Origin: Dentipellis sp. KUC8613
Taxonomy: Eukaryota > Basidiomycota > Agaricomycetes > Russulales > Hericiaceae
Assembly (NCBI GenBank): GCA_002286715.1
Contig: NSJX01000002.1
Location: 482,396-546,395, forward strand
Direction of reading: 5' to 3'
DNA: 64,000 nt
Shown here: one piece after another, positions 21,851 to 33,358 of the stretch
How the letters are laid out: every line of letters starts with the position of its first letter
Position numbering within the stretch: position 1 is the first letter of the stretch
Program-made: the position numbers and the translations under genes
The notes under the pieces: model-generated
Databases searched by the model: none
What the model saw: only the letters and a program-made list of their open reading frames with translations
Told to the model about the DNA's origin: nothing

Positions 21851-24748
21851 AGAGGCAGAGACAAGCGTCGTCATCGTCAGTGCAACACGTCGCCGCCCAC
21901 TCACACAAAGTTAAATTTTTCCATGTCCATTTGGCTTATTTGTATAAAAGACGACTTGGGCTATGCGGGTCCCGAGTCTAAGAGTATTGGATTTGATCGC
22001 CGCCAGCAGGACGCCGCGGATCAGCCCGTACAGGTCACCGAGAGGAGGTCGGCGATGTTATTGAACTAGCCTTGAGGACATATCGAAGTCAGATCCAAAG
22101 CTTGAGGCTAGCATCTGGTACTGCGTTGTACGGTTTGATTGGAGCTGGACATGGCACTGTTCAGACCCCCCGGACATACCCGGGCTGGGATGGCCGCACC
22201 GCACAAAGTCCCAGTATTCCGCCTGGTCGATTTGAAACCGCCGTATTATATGACGGCTTAGCAGAACATCTACTGTTAGTTGCGTAGGGCTCGGCCCTTC
22301 ATTTACGAGCGCGAGCGCAACAAAGCTGCTACCGTCACCGCTGAGCTCAAGAAAAACTTCGAGGACAACAACCAACACACGTACCGCTAACCAGCATCCA
22401 TGGTCAATGCGAACAAAGGTCCTTCGTGCGGCAACAGCCATGTGTCTCAGAGTGACTGGAAAGGGAATATAAGTAACATTCCAAAATCTAAAGCGACAAC
22501 GCACCATCGCACAGTGGGTGCCGCAGGGTGACGCTTTCGCCCCTGGTGGCGAGATACGAAGGACTGACCACGCACAGACATCCTGATTCCACGAGATACC
22601 GATTCGACGTATCTCCATAGAGGCCGCATCCGACTCTCCAAACGCATCAGGCAACCAAAACCATACGGAACCGGGTTATCCGCTCGGCGAACGCAGCCCC
22701 AGGATGTCACTCCCAGGCGATCAAGGCGATTTAGACGCCGGAAGCAAACTTACTTTCGAAGCGCCGAGGATGGATAGGCTGGCCTGGAACTTGGAAGTCA
22801 CGGTGTGGGGGCGTTGACTGTGATACATGGATGTCAAATGGTTGACGTGGACAGATTGAGCGGATCTGCCGTGAGGAAGTGCAAGATGTCAAAATTTTAT
22901 ATAATCCGCTGTGTCATGTTGACAACAGAAAGAACAATGAAGATTGCGGGATGTAGAGAACACTGTCGTGTTTAGTGGTGGGAAACAAATACGCGCTGGG
23001 AGGTCAGCATCGGGTGGTTGGGTTGGTTTCACGGGCGTATGGGTTGCGATGGGTTGCAACGCTCCAGCGGCAAAGCAAGCGGCTATAACAGCCGTCAACG
23101 AACCCTATGTTGCAAGGGGACAACAGACCTGCAGGCGGCAGGCGGTACCTCGCAACTGACACCCGCGACTCACTGACAACTCCTCGGAAGACCCTTGTTC
23201 TCCGGACCCAGTCGTCTGCAACGGTGCGCAAGACTACCCTGTCTAACCTGCGCCAGAAGAAGGTATAGATATTCAGGTACATACACCGGCGCCCCCTTTC
23301 GGATTGAGTTAAAGGATTAGTATTATTAGAAGGGAGATGAAATTGCGGCGTACCTCTGTCGCCCAAAAGCGAATGTGCGCCAACCAAGTGCGGCGGGTTC
23401 ATTGTGCTGCACATTAGGGCGCGCGACAGGCAGGGACGGCGAAGCGCGTTGCGACGCGCGCAGACAGTCGCGCTGAATCTGAGAACCTTCCTACCGCAAC
23501 GGAAGACTCGGACGACAGTCGCAGTTGCCAGGCCCGCATCCCTGGACAGCGAGAGCTTTGAAGGCGGCCTCCAAATCCAAGCTGCCAGAAGCACCGGCCA
23601 GTCCGAGTCATACACTTATCCCCGGGCCTGAAGGCGCAGCATACGCACACGGGATGGCAGCGATGGATGAACGTGGAGACGTGCACATGGTGCTCAGCTG
23701 AACTAAGACGCAAAATGGGTACGATTTTCCCTACGAACAGATCTAGACGCACAGTGATTAATTTCCAGTCTGCATAACAGAGGAGCCTGGCCAACTGTAG
23801 CTCACCGGGTGCATTTTTTCCAGACAGGCGGTAAGCCATGCGTACCTATGTCGCGATGACACAGTGCCAGTCTCGACGCCAGGCGTGCGACCGGAGCTCG
23901 TGCGCGTGAGTGGCCACGGCAGCCCGCGACAGGTCGTCCAGGGCGGGGTGCAAGTTCATATATACATACTCGTCGAGCCATCAGCGATCGTACACAATGG
24001 GCGTCAGAACGCGCATGCGTGCGACGCCACCAACTGCACGACGGTGACGGCTGGCCTCGGCTTGATGGCCACAGCGTGAGTGCGTGCGCGAATACAATTG
24101 CTTATCGTGGGGCACCCGCTTCGCGCCATGAGAAGATCAGGAGCGCACCTGCGGCCGGTCGCTGCTTGCCTGTGCCGGGAGGGTCGAGTTCGGCGGTTTC
24201 GGACGTGGATGGGTGCAGCAAGCTGGCGGTGGGCATTCGGGAGGCCCGACGTCGCCCTGACGTCAGCTGACACGATATGTAACGTTACGATAGTGTTACG
24301 ATTAGCGGCGGCGTTCTTCTTGGTGACCCAAATGTCAGAAACGGCGATGTCGACTTTGCATGCACGCACCACGTACCAAGCGTCAGTGCCAGTGGCGCAC
24401 CGACGTCCACGGCGACAAGCACAGGCCAAGGGTGTGACTTGCGCGCGTGCGAAGAGTGCTTGGACGCGCCTGGCAGGGACTCGGACTTGGTGCTTGCACG
24501 ATACCAAGTTGCGCCGGAAGAAGCAGATCATTGTCCGGGCCAATGTTGCGCAGGCACAGAGATCAGGGACACACGCCCATCGGGGACCCTCATGGCGCGC
24601 ACGGCGGACCTGAGCCAAATTGCGTCCGCCAACATAAGTATAAGTAATAAGCTTCCGTCGCCCGCCGCCGTCCCCGCAGTACGCGTACTGCAGCGACCGT
24701 AACACCCGACCAGCCCCAGTCACCGCACGCACCGAGCACCGAGCAGCC
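21851..24748. other. 2.9 kb gene-poor stretch
   Basis: No multi-exon gene with family features was found. Frames of 140-300 codons exist on the minus strand (22058-22654, 23414-23839, 24004-24909) but they lack recognisable motifs and their residue composition looks like chance translation. A short plus-strand peptide-like piece (ERERNKAATVTAELKKNFED, about 22309-22370) may be a gene remnant. A perfect TGACGTCA is at 24258-24265. Confidence 0.5.
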
Positions 24749-25336
24749 ATGTCCGCAGCGCCGTCCCCCAGCACGCTCAACGTGACCGCGATCGCGGCCG
24801 TGAACGGCTCGTCCGTGTTCGAGTGCTGGGCCCTCGACCCCGGCTTCGTCTCCTCCGCGCAGCCTGGCACCGCCGGCGCGAGCTCGCTGCAGCTCGGCGC
24901 GCTCGCCAACGCGAGTTACTCCATCCTCCCGCCGCGCTTCAACGCGGGCCGGCACAACGCGCCGAACGTCCAGTGCGTCTCCGTTCTCCGTCCCCCACCC
25001 GTCTCCTGTCTCCTATCGCGCACTAACGTTCACTGCTCACCGGTCGCTGGCAGGTTCGTCGTGTTCCTCTCCGGGCTCGCGCACATCACGCTCCCGAACT
25101 CGACCGCCGAGGCGTGGGTCGCAGGCGGGCGCAACGGCGTGCTCGTCGCCGTCGACACGCCCGACGTCAGTGCGCTCGGCCACATCACGGAGTACCCGTC
25201 CGGCGACGAGACGCTCGCGCTGCAGATCCCGACCGCGAACGGCACGATTCCCGGGCACAAGCTCGTGCATGCCGGCCCGTGCCAGACGGAGCTGCAGCTG
25301 CAGCGCCGCGGCGCGAGTTTGGAGGAGCTAGATTGA
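24749..25336 (+). CDS. Small cupin-like hypothetical protein
   Basis: Exons 24749-24972 and 25054-25336 (81 bp intron completing a Gln codon) give 168 aa. The order is: STLNVTAIAAVNGSSVFECW, SLQLGALANASYSILPPRF, FVVFLSGLAHITLPNSTAEAW, VAVDTPDVSALGHITEYPSG and ETLALQIPTANG. Alternating beta-strand segments and this layout match an uncharacterised cupin-fold (RmlC-like) family common in Agaricomycetes. The usual metal-binding His cluster of enzymatic cupins is not complete, so a catalytic role is not supported. No signal peptide is visible. It is far more GC-rich than the flanking island sequence, like the core genes. Confidence 0.72.
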   Translation: MSAAPSPSTLNVTAIAAVNGSSVFECWALDPGFVSSAQPGTAGASSLQLGALANASYSILPPRFNAGRHNAPNVQCVSVLRPPPVSCLLSRTNVHCSPVAGRFVVFLSGLAHITLPNSTAEAWVAGGRNGVLVAVDTPDVSALGHITEYPSGDETLALQIPTANGTIPGHKLVHAGPCQTELQLQRRGASLEELD

Positions 25337-25857
25337 GCGGGGAGAGGGGAGAGGGGGTGGTGGTGCAGTGGTAGGATTTGGGATTGGGATTCGGGATGAA
25401 AAGGTACGTCGTGGGGAGGTCGCGTGCTCGAGATTTTGAGCTGCTCTGACAGGCTTGCATATAAGGATTCTCCATACTGGGCCGACGACCACGAGGAGGC
25501 ATGCAAGAATGGAGATCTGCCACTGTCTATCATTATTCGTTCCGCTGTACAAGAGTTATCCACGTCAATGATTGCAATGCTCATAAGTACGAATGCTGTC
25601 GCGCCATCCGAGCTGCAAGTCGTTATTATAACATCGAGCCAGGGCAAGTTGAAGTAGCTAGATCTCGTGCCGCTTTGATTCGAAGCACGCAAAAGCGCAA
25701 ACCTGAAAGCAGCAAACACGTATCCCCATTTGAGCATAAGCAAAGCTCGCCCATAAAATATAGCTTTTGCATGATAAAATACATAATACAATGATCAACA
25801 TACACGCCCCCGACCTGGTATAGATATCAACAGCCCATCCGCAATAAATACCCCCCC
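25337..25857. other. Convergent intergenic region, no gene seen
   Basis: 521 bp, AT-richer than the flanking exons, between the cupin-like and PTH11-like genes. Open frames here are short and cross both 3' ends. Confidence 0.55.
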
Positions 25858-27714
25858 TCACTGCGCAATCCGTACAACTGGTATCCTGCGCCCACCCGCG
25901 GCCGCCCCGAGCGTCCGCAGCGGCACGGCGACGGCCGCCTCCGCGGGGTCGTGCACCGTGTCCTGGCGCACGGACCCGATACTGATATAATGCGCGTCGC
26001 GCGCGGCATCCGCGTCGACGCCGACGGACAGGCTCGCCTCGGACTCCCACTGCGATTCGCCCTGGAGCGAGCCGACGCTGACGTAGTGCGAGCCCTTCGT
26101 CTTCGCGTGCGCGCGCCCGTCGTACGTGTCCGCGGCGGACACGAGCCCGACGCCCGCGCCCGCCTTGTCGTTCGCCGCGTGGCTCTCCGCCTGCGCGCGC
26201 GTGGCGCCGCCGCCCCCGCCCCCGCCGGTCGTGGTGAACACGCCCGTGAGGCGCGACTTGAAGCGGAACGTCGAGAAGCGCGGGCCGTCGGACGGCTCGT
26301 CCGTGTACGAGTCGTCCGCGCGGCCCTGCGTGTGGATGCCGAGGATGCGCCAGAGCGCGGTGACGGTCACGGGGATGTTCGCGACGGAGAGCGACATGCA
26401 GTCCTCGACGAGCGCGGAGATGATCACCTTGATCCCGCCTCCGAGGATGATGTATACTGCGTGCACGAGCGAGACGATCGTGGTGACGACTGCAGGGCGG
26501 GGGTCAGCGCGGGTGCATTGAGGGGGGGGGAGCGGCACGACGTACTGCTCGTGGAGAAGATGACGATGAGGCGGCGGCGCAGGACGCGGTCTTTGATGCC
26601 GTGGATGAGGCGGAGGGGAAGAATGATCAGGAGCAGGTCCGCGATAACATCGGCTGCAAAGAAACAGGCACCGTGAGCACCATCTCTGATGCAGACATAT
26701 CGCTATTTCGAAATCGATAGACTGCGCCTGCAGTCCCCTTGCAGAGTCGGATATCGCGGCGTCGTCAACCGAAGACGTGCGTATGCTGAAGGCCGCAGTC
26801 TGTGACCTTGCGAGTCGCAACTAAGACGCGTTCTGTTACGCGACTCCGCAAGATGATTGCAAGCGCAGTCCACCGGGGTATTTGAGAAAGACGTGCGAGT
26901 GCGAGCTCTGCTGATCGCTACCTTGACAGCCGAGACACCCATTCCGCGGGGGAAAGGATCCTCAGATACCAGGTTTCGCGAGAGCAGAACTGACATTCGC
27001 AAACCCTCCACAACCCTCCAGACTTCGAATTAGTCACAAAAAGAGCAGGACTCACAGACAAGCTGACAGATTGCGACCTCCTTGTTGAGCTTGCATTGCG
27101 GGCTCGGCGCGTTCTTCCACGACGGCTCGGGCTCGCATACCCACATGAGCTGCGCGAGGAAGAAGACAATAGCGCCGATGAAGATGCCCGCAATCCAGCG
27201 GAGCCGCAGCCGCCAGACGGGATCGGGGTCGATGCGGATGATGGAGAAGAGGATGGAGAGCCGCGCGGACCAGATGACGGTGTAGAATGTCGTGGCCATG
27301 AGGTAGTATGCGGCGATGCGGCTCGTTTTGGAGAGGTCGTCTGACGGTGGGGTCAATGTTAGTGTTTCTGAACTGAGAATAGAGGTACACGCACTTGGGT
27401 TCTCGACGTGCATGAATACACTAACAAACTGAATAAGAAGACTGCGCGTATCGTTCAGCATTTGCGCGAGCGCGAGCAGCATTTGTGGGCGTACCAAAGA
27501 AGCGAAAAGAATGCCCATGCGTCGTCCCACCAGTAGCGTCCGCGGCGGAGCCACAGGCGAGAGACGGTCATACAGATGGCCACGAAGCCGCATACTGACT
27601 GGGTCACTGTGCGGGCAGAAGGGGGTACGGGGACGTCAGTGGCTGATCGACGGGTGACAGGCAGTCCTCCGGACCTTTAATCTGGACTAGAGGGTCCCGG
27701 ATATTGATGCCCAT
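25858..27714 (-). CDS. PTH11-like rhodopsin-domain integral membrane protein
   Basis: Starts MGINIRDPLVQIK at 27714 and ends PVVRIAQ with TGA at 25858-25860, with several introns. Membrane helices are visible in order: VTQSVCGFVAICMTVSRLW with WLRRGRYWWDDAW; SRIAAYYLMATTFYTVIWSAR; RWIAGIFIGAIVFFLAQLMW; ADVIADLLLIILPLRLI; and RRLIVIFSTSIVVTIVSLVH. A long hydrophilic tail follows, containing Gly-rich and GSHYVSVGS/AHYISIGS repeats. The DDAW motif, the CEPEPSW loop and helix spacing match the large fungal rhodopsin-domain (PTH11/SAT4-like) group of putative seven-helix receptors. The ligand is unknown. The cytosolic tail is Ser/Thr-rich and could be phosphorylated. Confidence 0.8.
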
Positions 27715-29594
27715 AGGCTGCGGCTGGGGGCTGCAGAAGAAAGGAGCGAGGGGGCGACTAGAGGAGGATGGAGGAGAAGGAGCGGGGTATAAGAGGCGAC
27801 ATGCGCGTGCAGAGCCTTGCAGACAGCGATGGCGAAGAAGCAGCAGGCCCTCGGAGATCTCGTCGCGCTCAGCCGCCCGCATCCCATCACGCCTCAACCT
27901 GCTCCATCAAGCTGCCCCTCTTCCCACCCGTCTTCCATTTCCTCTTCTTGTCCTTCCCCCGTCTCACTTTTCTTCAATGTACCACCCCCTATGGCTGCGT
28001 TGCTTCCGCTCTCAGACATCCCAGAATCTCATTACTCGCACCGGCGTCGACGGCGATAGCGACTCCATCAGCATCACCTCGACTCGGGAAACATATATAT
28101 CGCTGAGAAACATTCTCCGCTCCAAACGACCAGCTAAGATCTGGACACGGAGCCGCAGTTTCAGATTTCAGAGATCCAGCCCTGAACGCACCCCGTGACC
28201 ACGCCTATCTGCCCTTCTCAATCAAAGAGCTTCCCGTATTCGGTGCAGACCCCCCTGCCTTCTCGAGGCCGAGGCAGCTAATCAGCGCCCACACGCCGCG
28301 CTGCTGAACAGATCACCAGCTTGCCATAGTACTGGCAGGCTCAACACTGACGGCGCACGGCAGCAGCTCTATACCCACTCGGCAGTGCCAGTGAGGCATG
28401 CTGTAATGTATACTTACCAGGCTTCGCAGGTTCCAAGTACGGCGCCATTGCCCCCGGATGGAAACCCCTCGGGGCTCCACTCAGAAAAAGGCTCAGACAG
28501 GCTAGCCTGCGAGCATTCTTCGCTGCAGCGTCTTTGTGACGCTCCGATCTCGCTGGACATCAGCCACGCGTGCGCCCCCCGTGATCGCAGCCCCCTGCGT
28601 TGTGCTGCATTGGAATTAAGCTTTCTGCGCGGTGGTGCGTCTCGGAGATTGGGCGTGCAGCGTGGTGCGCCGTGGGGAGGCCGTGCGAGGGCCTGACAGG
28701 TGTGGGTCCGAGTCGCCCGCCTCGTCCACGCGACCGGGACATTCCATGGCGTCGATGTCAGGACTGGACGTCGATGTGACAATGGTGAGACGGCGTTTCG
28801 TGGATGATGTGGATACCCCGTCCCCGCTGCTTTTTCTGTCGCGGTCACAGATCTTCAATGGAAGGCCTGGAAATTGGAAACCAGCCGGCCTTTTCGCTAG
28901 ACAAACTCCAAGCACTACAGCCCCTACAGCCCCTTTCATCTATCATCAGTGCGTCCCACTTCCTTGCACAACGAGCAGATTCGCCCTCAGGCATTTGCAG
29001 TCCATCTCGACTCCACTCTCGATTTGCTTCGCCATATCAGCTTTGATCTGAGAGATCCGGCTGTCGTCGAGGCCCCAACAACAGCACTCCGATTTCCTCC
29101 TTCATGGCATGTGTTCCGCTGTCAGTGTCAGTTGCCCGCATCGCCCCTGGGCCTGAGCATTGTGGCGAAGGCGCCTTGCGGGCGATGATGGCGAGCTCAT
29201 GCGACGGCGTGGGGGAGAGGCGTCATCGCGGGCAAAGACGGCCTCCTGAGGATTTGTAGAGCTAGATGTGGCGTCGTCATTGTCGGTTACAGTGTTAGAG
29301 GTACAGTATGCATCAGGCGACTGAATAGCATATCATGTTTTGATTACGGTCTCCAGAATCCTCAAATGATATATCAATGTCTAACAATCGCCGTTTTCTT
29401 GGCAGGCTACTTGCGGCGGTGAAATATAGAATGAGAAGTTAGCGCAACTCAACCTACCTTGACTTCGTTATTCTTTTTCCTATTCTTTGACCAGACGAGT
29501 CGTGCATAGGCCTGACGGAAGCCAGACCGTGAAATACCAAGTCTACACCGTCAAAGCACATATCTACCTTCATGCCAGGATCCGCACATCGCAG
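27715..29594. other. 1.9 kb region with decayed coding-like fragments
   Basis: No intact gene recognised. The minus strand from about 28400 to 29300 carries coding-like pieces in changing frames (for example ASQRRCSEECSQASLSEPF and KSSGDGVSTSSTKRRLTIV). The plus-strand frame 27704-28198 covers the upstream region of the PTH11-like gene and looks spurious. Confidence 0.45.
28960..29285 (-). pseudogene. Possible decayed 3' part of a P-type gene
   Basis: Reading away from P2, this strand encodes TNPQEAVFARDDASPPRRR and later LTLTAEHMP followed by a stop. A shifted frame gives MKEEIGVLLL and a third gives DSRISQIKADMAKQIESG. The order resembles the P1 C-terminus (LFTLSTHAKEEAAF, then a coiled coil), which suggests the equivalent exon of P2 has broken down. 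The similarity is weak and unaligned. Confidence 0.3.
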
Positions 29595-30222
29595 TTACTG
29601 CGCATTTGCGATGTCTAAGTTCCCTTCAGTTGATGTCGTCGCCGAAACCGCGCAAGGTCCTGATCTTGGCCGCGGAGCAGGCTTCATATTTGTCAAGCTC
29701 TCCAACGTCAGCCGAGGCTTCGTCTCGACGAACAACTCAGCATCATAAACCCGCAAGAAAAAGGAAATGAAGGCGATTTACCGGGATTTTGTCCGAGTTC
29801 CCGGCGTGGGCAGGCTGCGGCGAGGGCTGATGGGACACCGATGCTGTGTTATGTTTTCCGGAAGGTGCATCCAGATCCTTGACTGAGCGGGCTGAAGAGG
29901 ATCCCTTGTCGAAATAAATTCAGGACGATCTTTGGAGTTGGGCGGTGATGTCACTCACGGTATCGCATTCCGGTGAAGTAGACCGTCGTTCGCCATGGTC
30001 GTCGCTGTTTAATTCATCACATTGCTTGCTGGCGGTTTGACGGCGCCGTACGTGGTGCAGCGGTCGAAGATCGCGCAGCTGGGATAATGTCAGATTTACC
30101 GGTTCGTCGTCGTTGGGAAGATCAGAAATCCCAATAGAATAAGCAGCGGATGCTAAGGAATAAACGAAGCAGGTCAGATGCAACGACGAAATATTCGGAA
30201 CACTCGGTTCCACACCTGACAT
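29595..30222 (-). CDS. P2: small partner-family protein with two DLRP-like motifs
   Basis: Exons 30216-30222 (7 nt), 29959-30152, 29782-29904 and 29595-29717 give 148 aa. VNLTLSQLRDLRPLHH is at about residues 20-35 and PRLTLESLTNMKPAPR at about 109-124, equivalent to the two motifs of P1. The middle is polar (Ser/Asp/Gln-rich). The phase-1 first intron after a tiny exon matches P1 and supports common ancestry. Unlike P1 it has an additional 41-codon exon between the motifs and stops soon after the second motif, without the helical tail. It lies head-to-head with D. Function unknown; exon joins are my own reading. Confidence 0.55.
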
Positions 30223-30536
30223 CGTAACGCAGCAGCGCGGGAGGCAGTTCTAGCGGTGAACGTGCCAGCGGTAGAAAACGCAGCAGCCTCACCTGCCCGC
30301 GCGCAGCACCCCACGCGTCCACCCAATCGCCGCCCTAATATACTTGCTTGGCCCCCAGCTGCCCTTTCCGTCGGATCGACGTCAGTGGCCCGAGCTAGTA
30401 TATCACTATCGATGCAATATCGTGTGTAAATATGCACCCACGTCCGACTCGCACACCGCAGTCGATCGTCCTCCTCCCTCCTACTAGTACTCACAGCCTC
30501 TGGTCGAGCTCTCTGCAGTATCGGTAGAATTAAATC
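30223..30536. promoter_or_regulatory. Divergent promoter between P2 and D
   Basis: 314 bp. GGATCGACGTCAGTG is at 30373-30387, the same element and orientation as upstream of B. CCCAATCG (about 30320) and TATATCA (about 30400) are candidate core elements. Confidence 0.45.
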
Positions 30537-33100
30537 ATGGTGCCCGAGCTCTCGAAAGACCAGAGACTCCTGCTCCGCAGGGGCGCGCGCATCCAAGCAG
30601 CCTACGATGCTTGGAAAGCGGCCGGCTCGCCCTACACATCCGCATGGCTAGACAACTTCATCGCCGAGCACGTACGTCGATCGCCGTCTCCCCACCGCAT
30701 ACGTCAATGCGCGACTCACCTGCAGGCTGTGGCAGAACGCGATGTGCGACGAGTTCGACCGCGTGAAGGACGCCGGGGAGGCGATCGTGCTGCACCCCGT
30801 CGCGTGGAGCCTGCACTACCGCCGCGCGCGCGCGAGCCTGCTCGGGCGCGGCGACGCGTACTGGGCCGCGCACATGTCGCCGCGCGATCCGGCGCTCGAG
30901 CAGGTGCTGGCGAACGAGGCGGTGCCAGTGCCGCAGGGCGCGGGAGAGGACGAGTCGGACCGCGAAGACGCGCCGCGGGAGTCGAAATGGTGGAAATTCA
31001 AAGGTTTGTCTCTGCGCTCGACTACGCGCCGTGCTCATCCTTCAACGCGGGATGTTTTTGGCTCTCGGTTGATTATGGTTTTGTTGCAGATCCTGAATCG
31101 AGAACGGCGGTCGATACGGATGGCGACACTGGCGGTGCTCGTAGCCCAGTTGCGCCTTTCGAGATCGCCGCCGATCGCCGCGGCGGTACGACTCCTGCGC
31201 CTGCTGTCCTTTCTCTAGTGGCAAGGTCGACGTCCGTGCTAGCGACGCGAGGCGATAAGCACGATCCTCTCGCATCGTCGCAAGCAGCGGGCGACACATG
31301 TGCTAGCTCACGGGCGCACGCAGTTCCTCCCTCGCCATCCCTTCCAGGAAGCCACGTCACGCACGGTACAGACAGTAGCACGCCTGTGCCACCCCACGGA
31401 TACACTCGGGGGCTCTCGAGTAGGGTGCGGGACCAAGACCAAAACTACAGCCTCAGCCCCGATACCAACACGGGGCCGACGAGAGTGCGACAGCTCCTGG
31501 ATCGAATTCTACGCGGCAAGCGACAGATTGAGTCGGAGACGCGGGAGGCCGTCGTTCTTGGACGCACATCGGTCACCCCGGCTCGTGCGCCTCGCCAGCA
31601 CCCGCTATCCACTGCGAAGAGGGTCTCATTTTGCCTTCCGGACCAACCAGAACCAGATACCCCGCGGGAGGCCATTGACAACTTTGCGTCTGTCGTCCCT
31701 CAAAAACGGAAGCACGCTGGGCTTCGTGACGATGTGCACACGCGCGACGGTCCGAGAACCACGTCCAGCCGTCGTTCGCGTTCGGGTAGTGCCGACGTAG
31801 GTTCAGAAGACACTAGCGGTGCCTTTGCGAAACGGAGAAAAGTCTTAGATTTTGCTCGGCCCGCTGGCGGGGCTGTCGAGAACGTCGATGAGGCGGAGGA
31901 GAGCGATGAAGCGGACGAAGCGGAGGCGGACGACGAGTGGGAATCTGGAACTGGTCACAGGATGGTGACCCGGCGAGCCGCTGGGAAGACGACTTCGACT
32001 CCGCCGAGCCGTGAAATTATTCCAGAGGAAGCACAGCCGAAGAAGCCAGTGACAGTACGTTAGCTCACGCTTTTAGCGTATGTTCGCGTTGATGCCCACG
32101 GTGACTTCTCGCAGAGGACTAGGATCTGGAGACCGCTGCGCCCGTTCACGCCGTCCGAGCTGCAATTCATAACTCACGCGTCGAATGTGAAGGTAAACCG
32201 GTCGCACTTTCCATTGCTACGTCAGGAAATCTGCTCAATGACGGCGTACAGGTCGTTTCCTGTCAGAAATGCACCGACGACGGCATCAGGTGTGTTCCGA
32301 CAACCATAGGGCGTAGCTGCAAGGGATGTCGCAACAGGAAGAAGTGCACTCACGTCGCCAGCGGCAATCGCGGCGGTAGCCTCCGTCTGACTCCCAGCCA
32401 TTTCTGGGAGTCGCTGCTCCGAAATGCTGCACGCCCAATCCCCCCGCTCCCTCCTGTGCCATATCTGTTTCCACTACACGAGGTCGACAAGCTAGGCATC
32501 GACCACTCGGTTCTCATCTCGAAGCTCCGCTATCCCAAGAATCTCGCAGAGGCGGAGACATTCTTGGATGCGGACGAGTTCGCCGGTCTCGCCACGAGTG
32601 CCTCAGAATCACAGTCGACGCCTATGGACGTCGACAGCGATCGCCCGGTCAAGAGGCTTCCTCGCCGCAGAAAGCGAGCTTCTCCTTCTGACTCGGTAAT
32701 TGTCATCCCGCCTCGCTCACCACGCACCAGCGCATCCGACTCGGGCGAGACCTCGCGCGCGTTGGCCGTGCTCCAGGACGAAGTGCGCAACCTGCGGCTG
32801 CAGGTCTCCGAGCAGCAAAAAATCACGACTGCGCACGGCCAACGACTGGATACACACGGCCAGCGCCTTGACACGCACGGCCTGCACATCGACCAGATTC
32901 GAAAGGCGCTGCCGGAGATTGCTACCGGCGTGGCCAACGTAGTGCAGTCGCATCGCCGGATGGAGCAGGAGACGGACAGAATCTCAGAGTCGCATCGCAG
33001 AATTGAGAAGGAGGTCGCGGATTCTTGGGATATCATGCAAGGTACGGCTGCGGCCATGCAGTCGTTGCTGGAAAAATTCGCGAGGATGTCTTCTTCGTGA
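30537..33100 (+). CDS. Island family member D (unknown cysteine-cluster protein)
   Basis: Exons 30537-30671, 30736-31003, 31090-32054, 32115-32192 and 32252-33100 give 764 aa. Exon 1: SKDQRLLLRRGARIQAAY. Exon 2: AIVLHPVAWSLHYRRAR and SKWWKFK. Exon 3 is the linker with QKRKHAG and AKRRKVLDF, then an acidic EADEAEADDE run. Exon 4: LRPFTPSELQFITHASNVK. Exon 5: CQKCTDDGIRC and CKGCRNRKKC (Cx2Cx6Cx8Cx2Cx5C), then RPIPPLPPVPYLFPLHEVD, RKRASPSD and a coiled coil. The coil has two exact GQRLDTH heptads and SHRRMEQE/SHRRIEKE units. Exon 2 is GC-richer than the rest. Function unknown. It shares a promoter with P2 and is followed by E in the same direction. Confidence 0.8.
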
Positions 33101-33358
33101 ACGTCGGATATGTACGAGTACTGCCAAGTAGTGTATCATAGTATAGTGTACTGCTAAGAGGGCTTGCTGAAATTTTACATTCACTGGATTCAATAAACAC
33201 TTATAGTCTCCCTCGGACGGCGACTTATGCGACGAGTACCTAAATAGGTGAATTTAACGGGAAGGAGTCGATTGATCGCCGTGACGATGTCCTTCTCGTC
33301 GTGTCCGAGGTGCATTATTTTCTCCCTCCGACTTCACCTGCACCAGCACACTCCTCCA

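Noticed and set aside
22309..22370. ERERNKAATVTAELKKNFED on the plus strand
   Set aside because: Protein-like but only about 30 codons before a stop and not extendable upstream; too short to name.
22058..22654. 198-codon minus-strand frame with EVFLELSGDGSSF
   Set aside because: Composition and lack of supporting exons suggest chance; its opposite strand has a more protein-like short stretch.
24004..24909. 301-codon minus-strand frame
   Set aside because: Runs across the start of the cupin-like gene on the other strand; Cys/Arg/Ala-rich with no domain.
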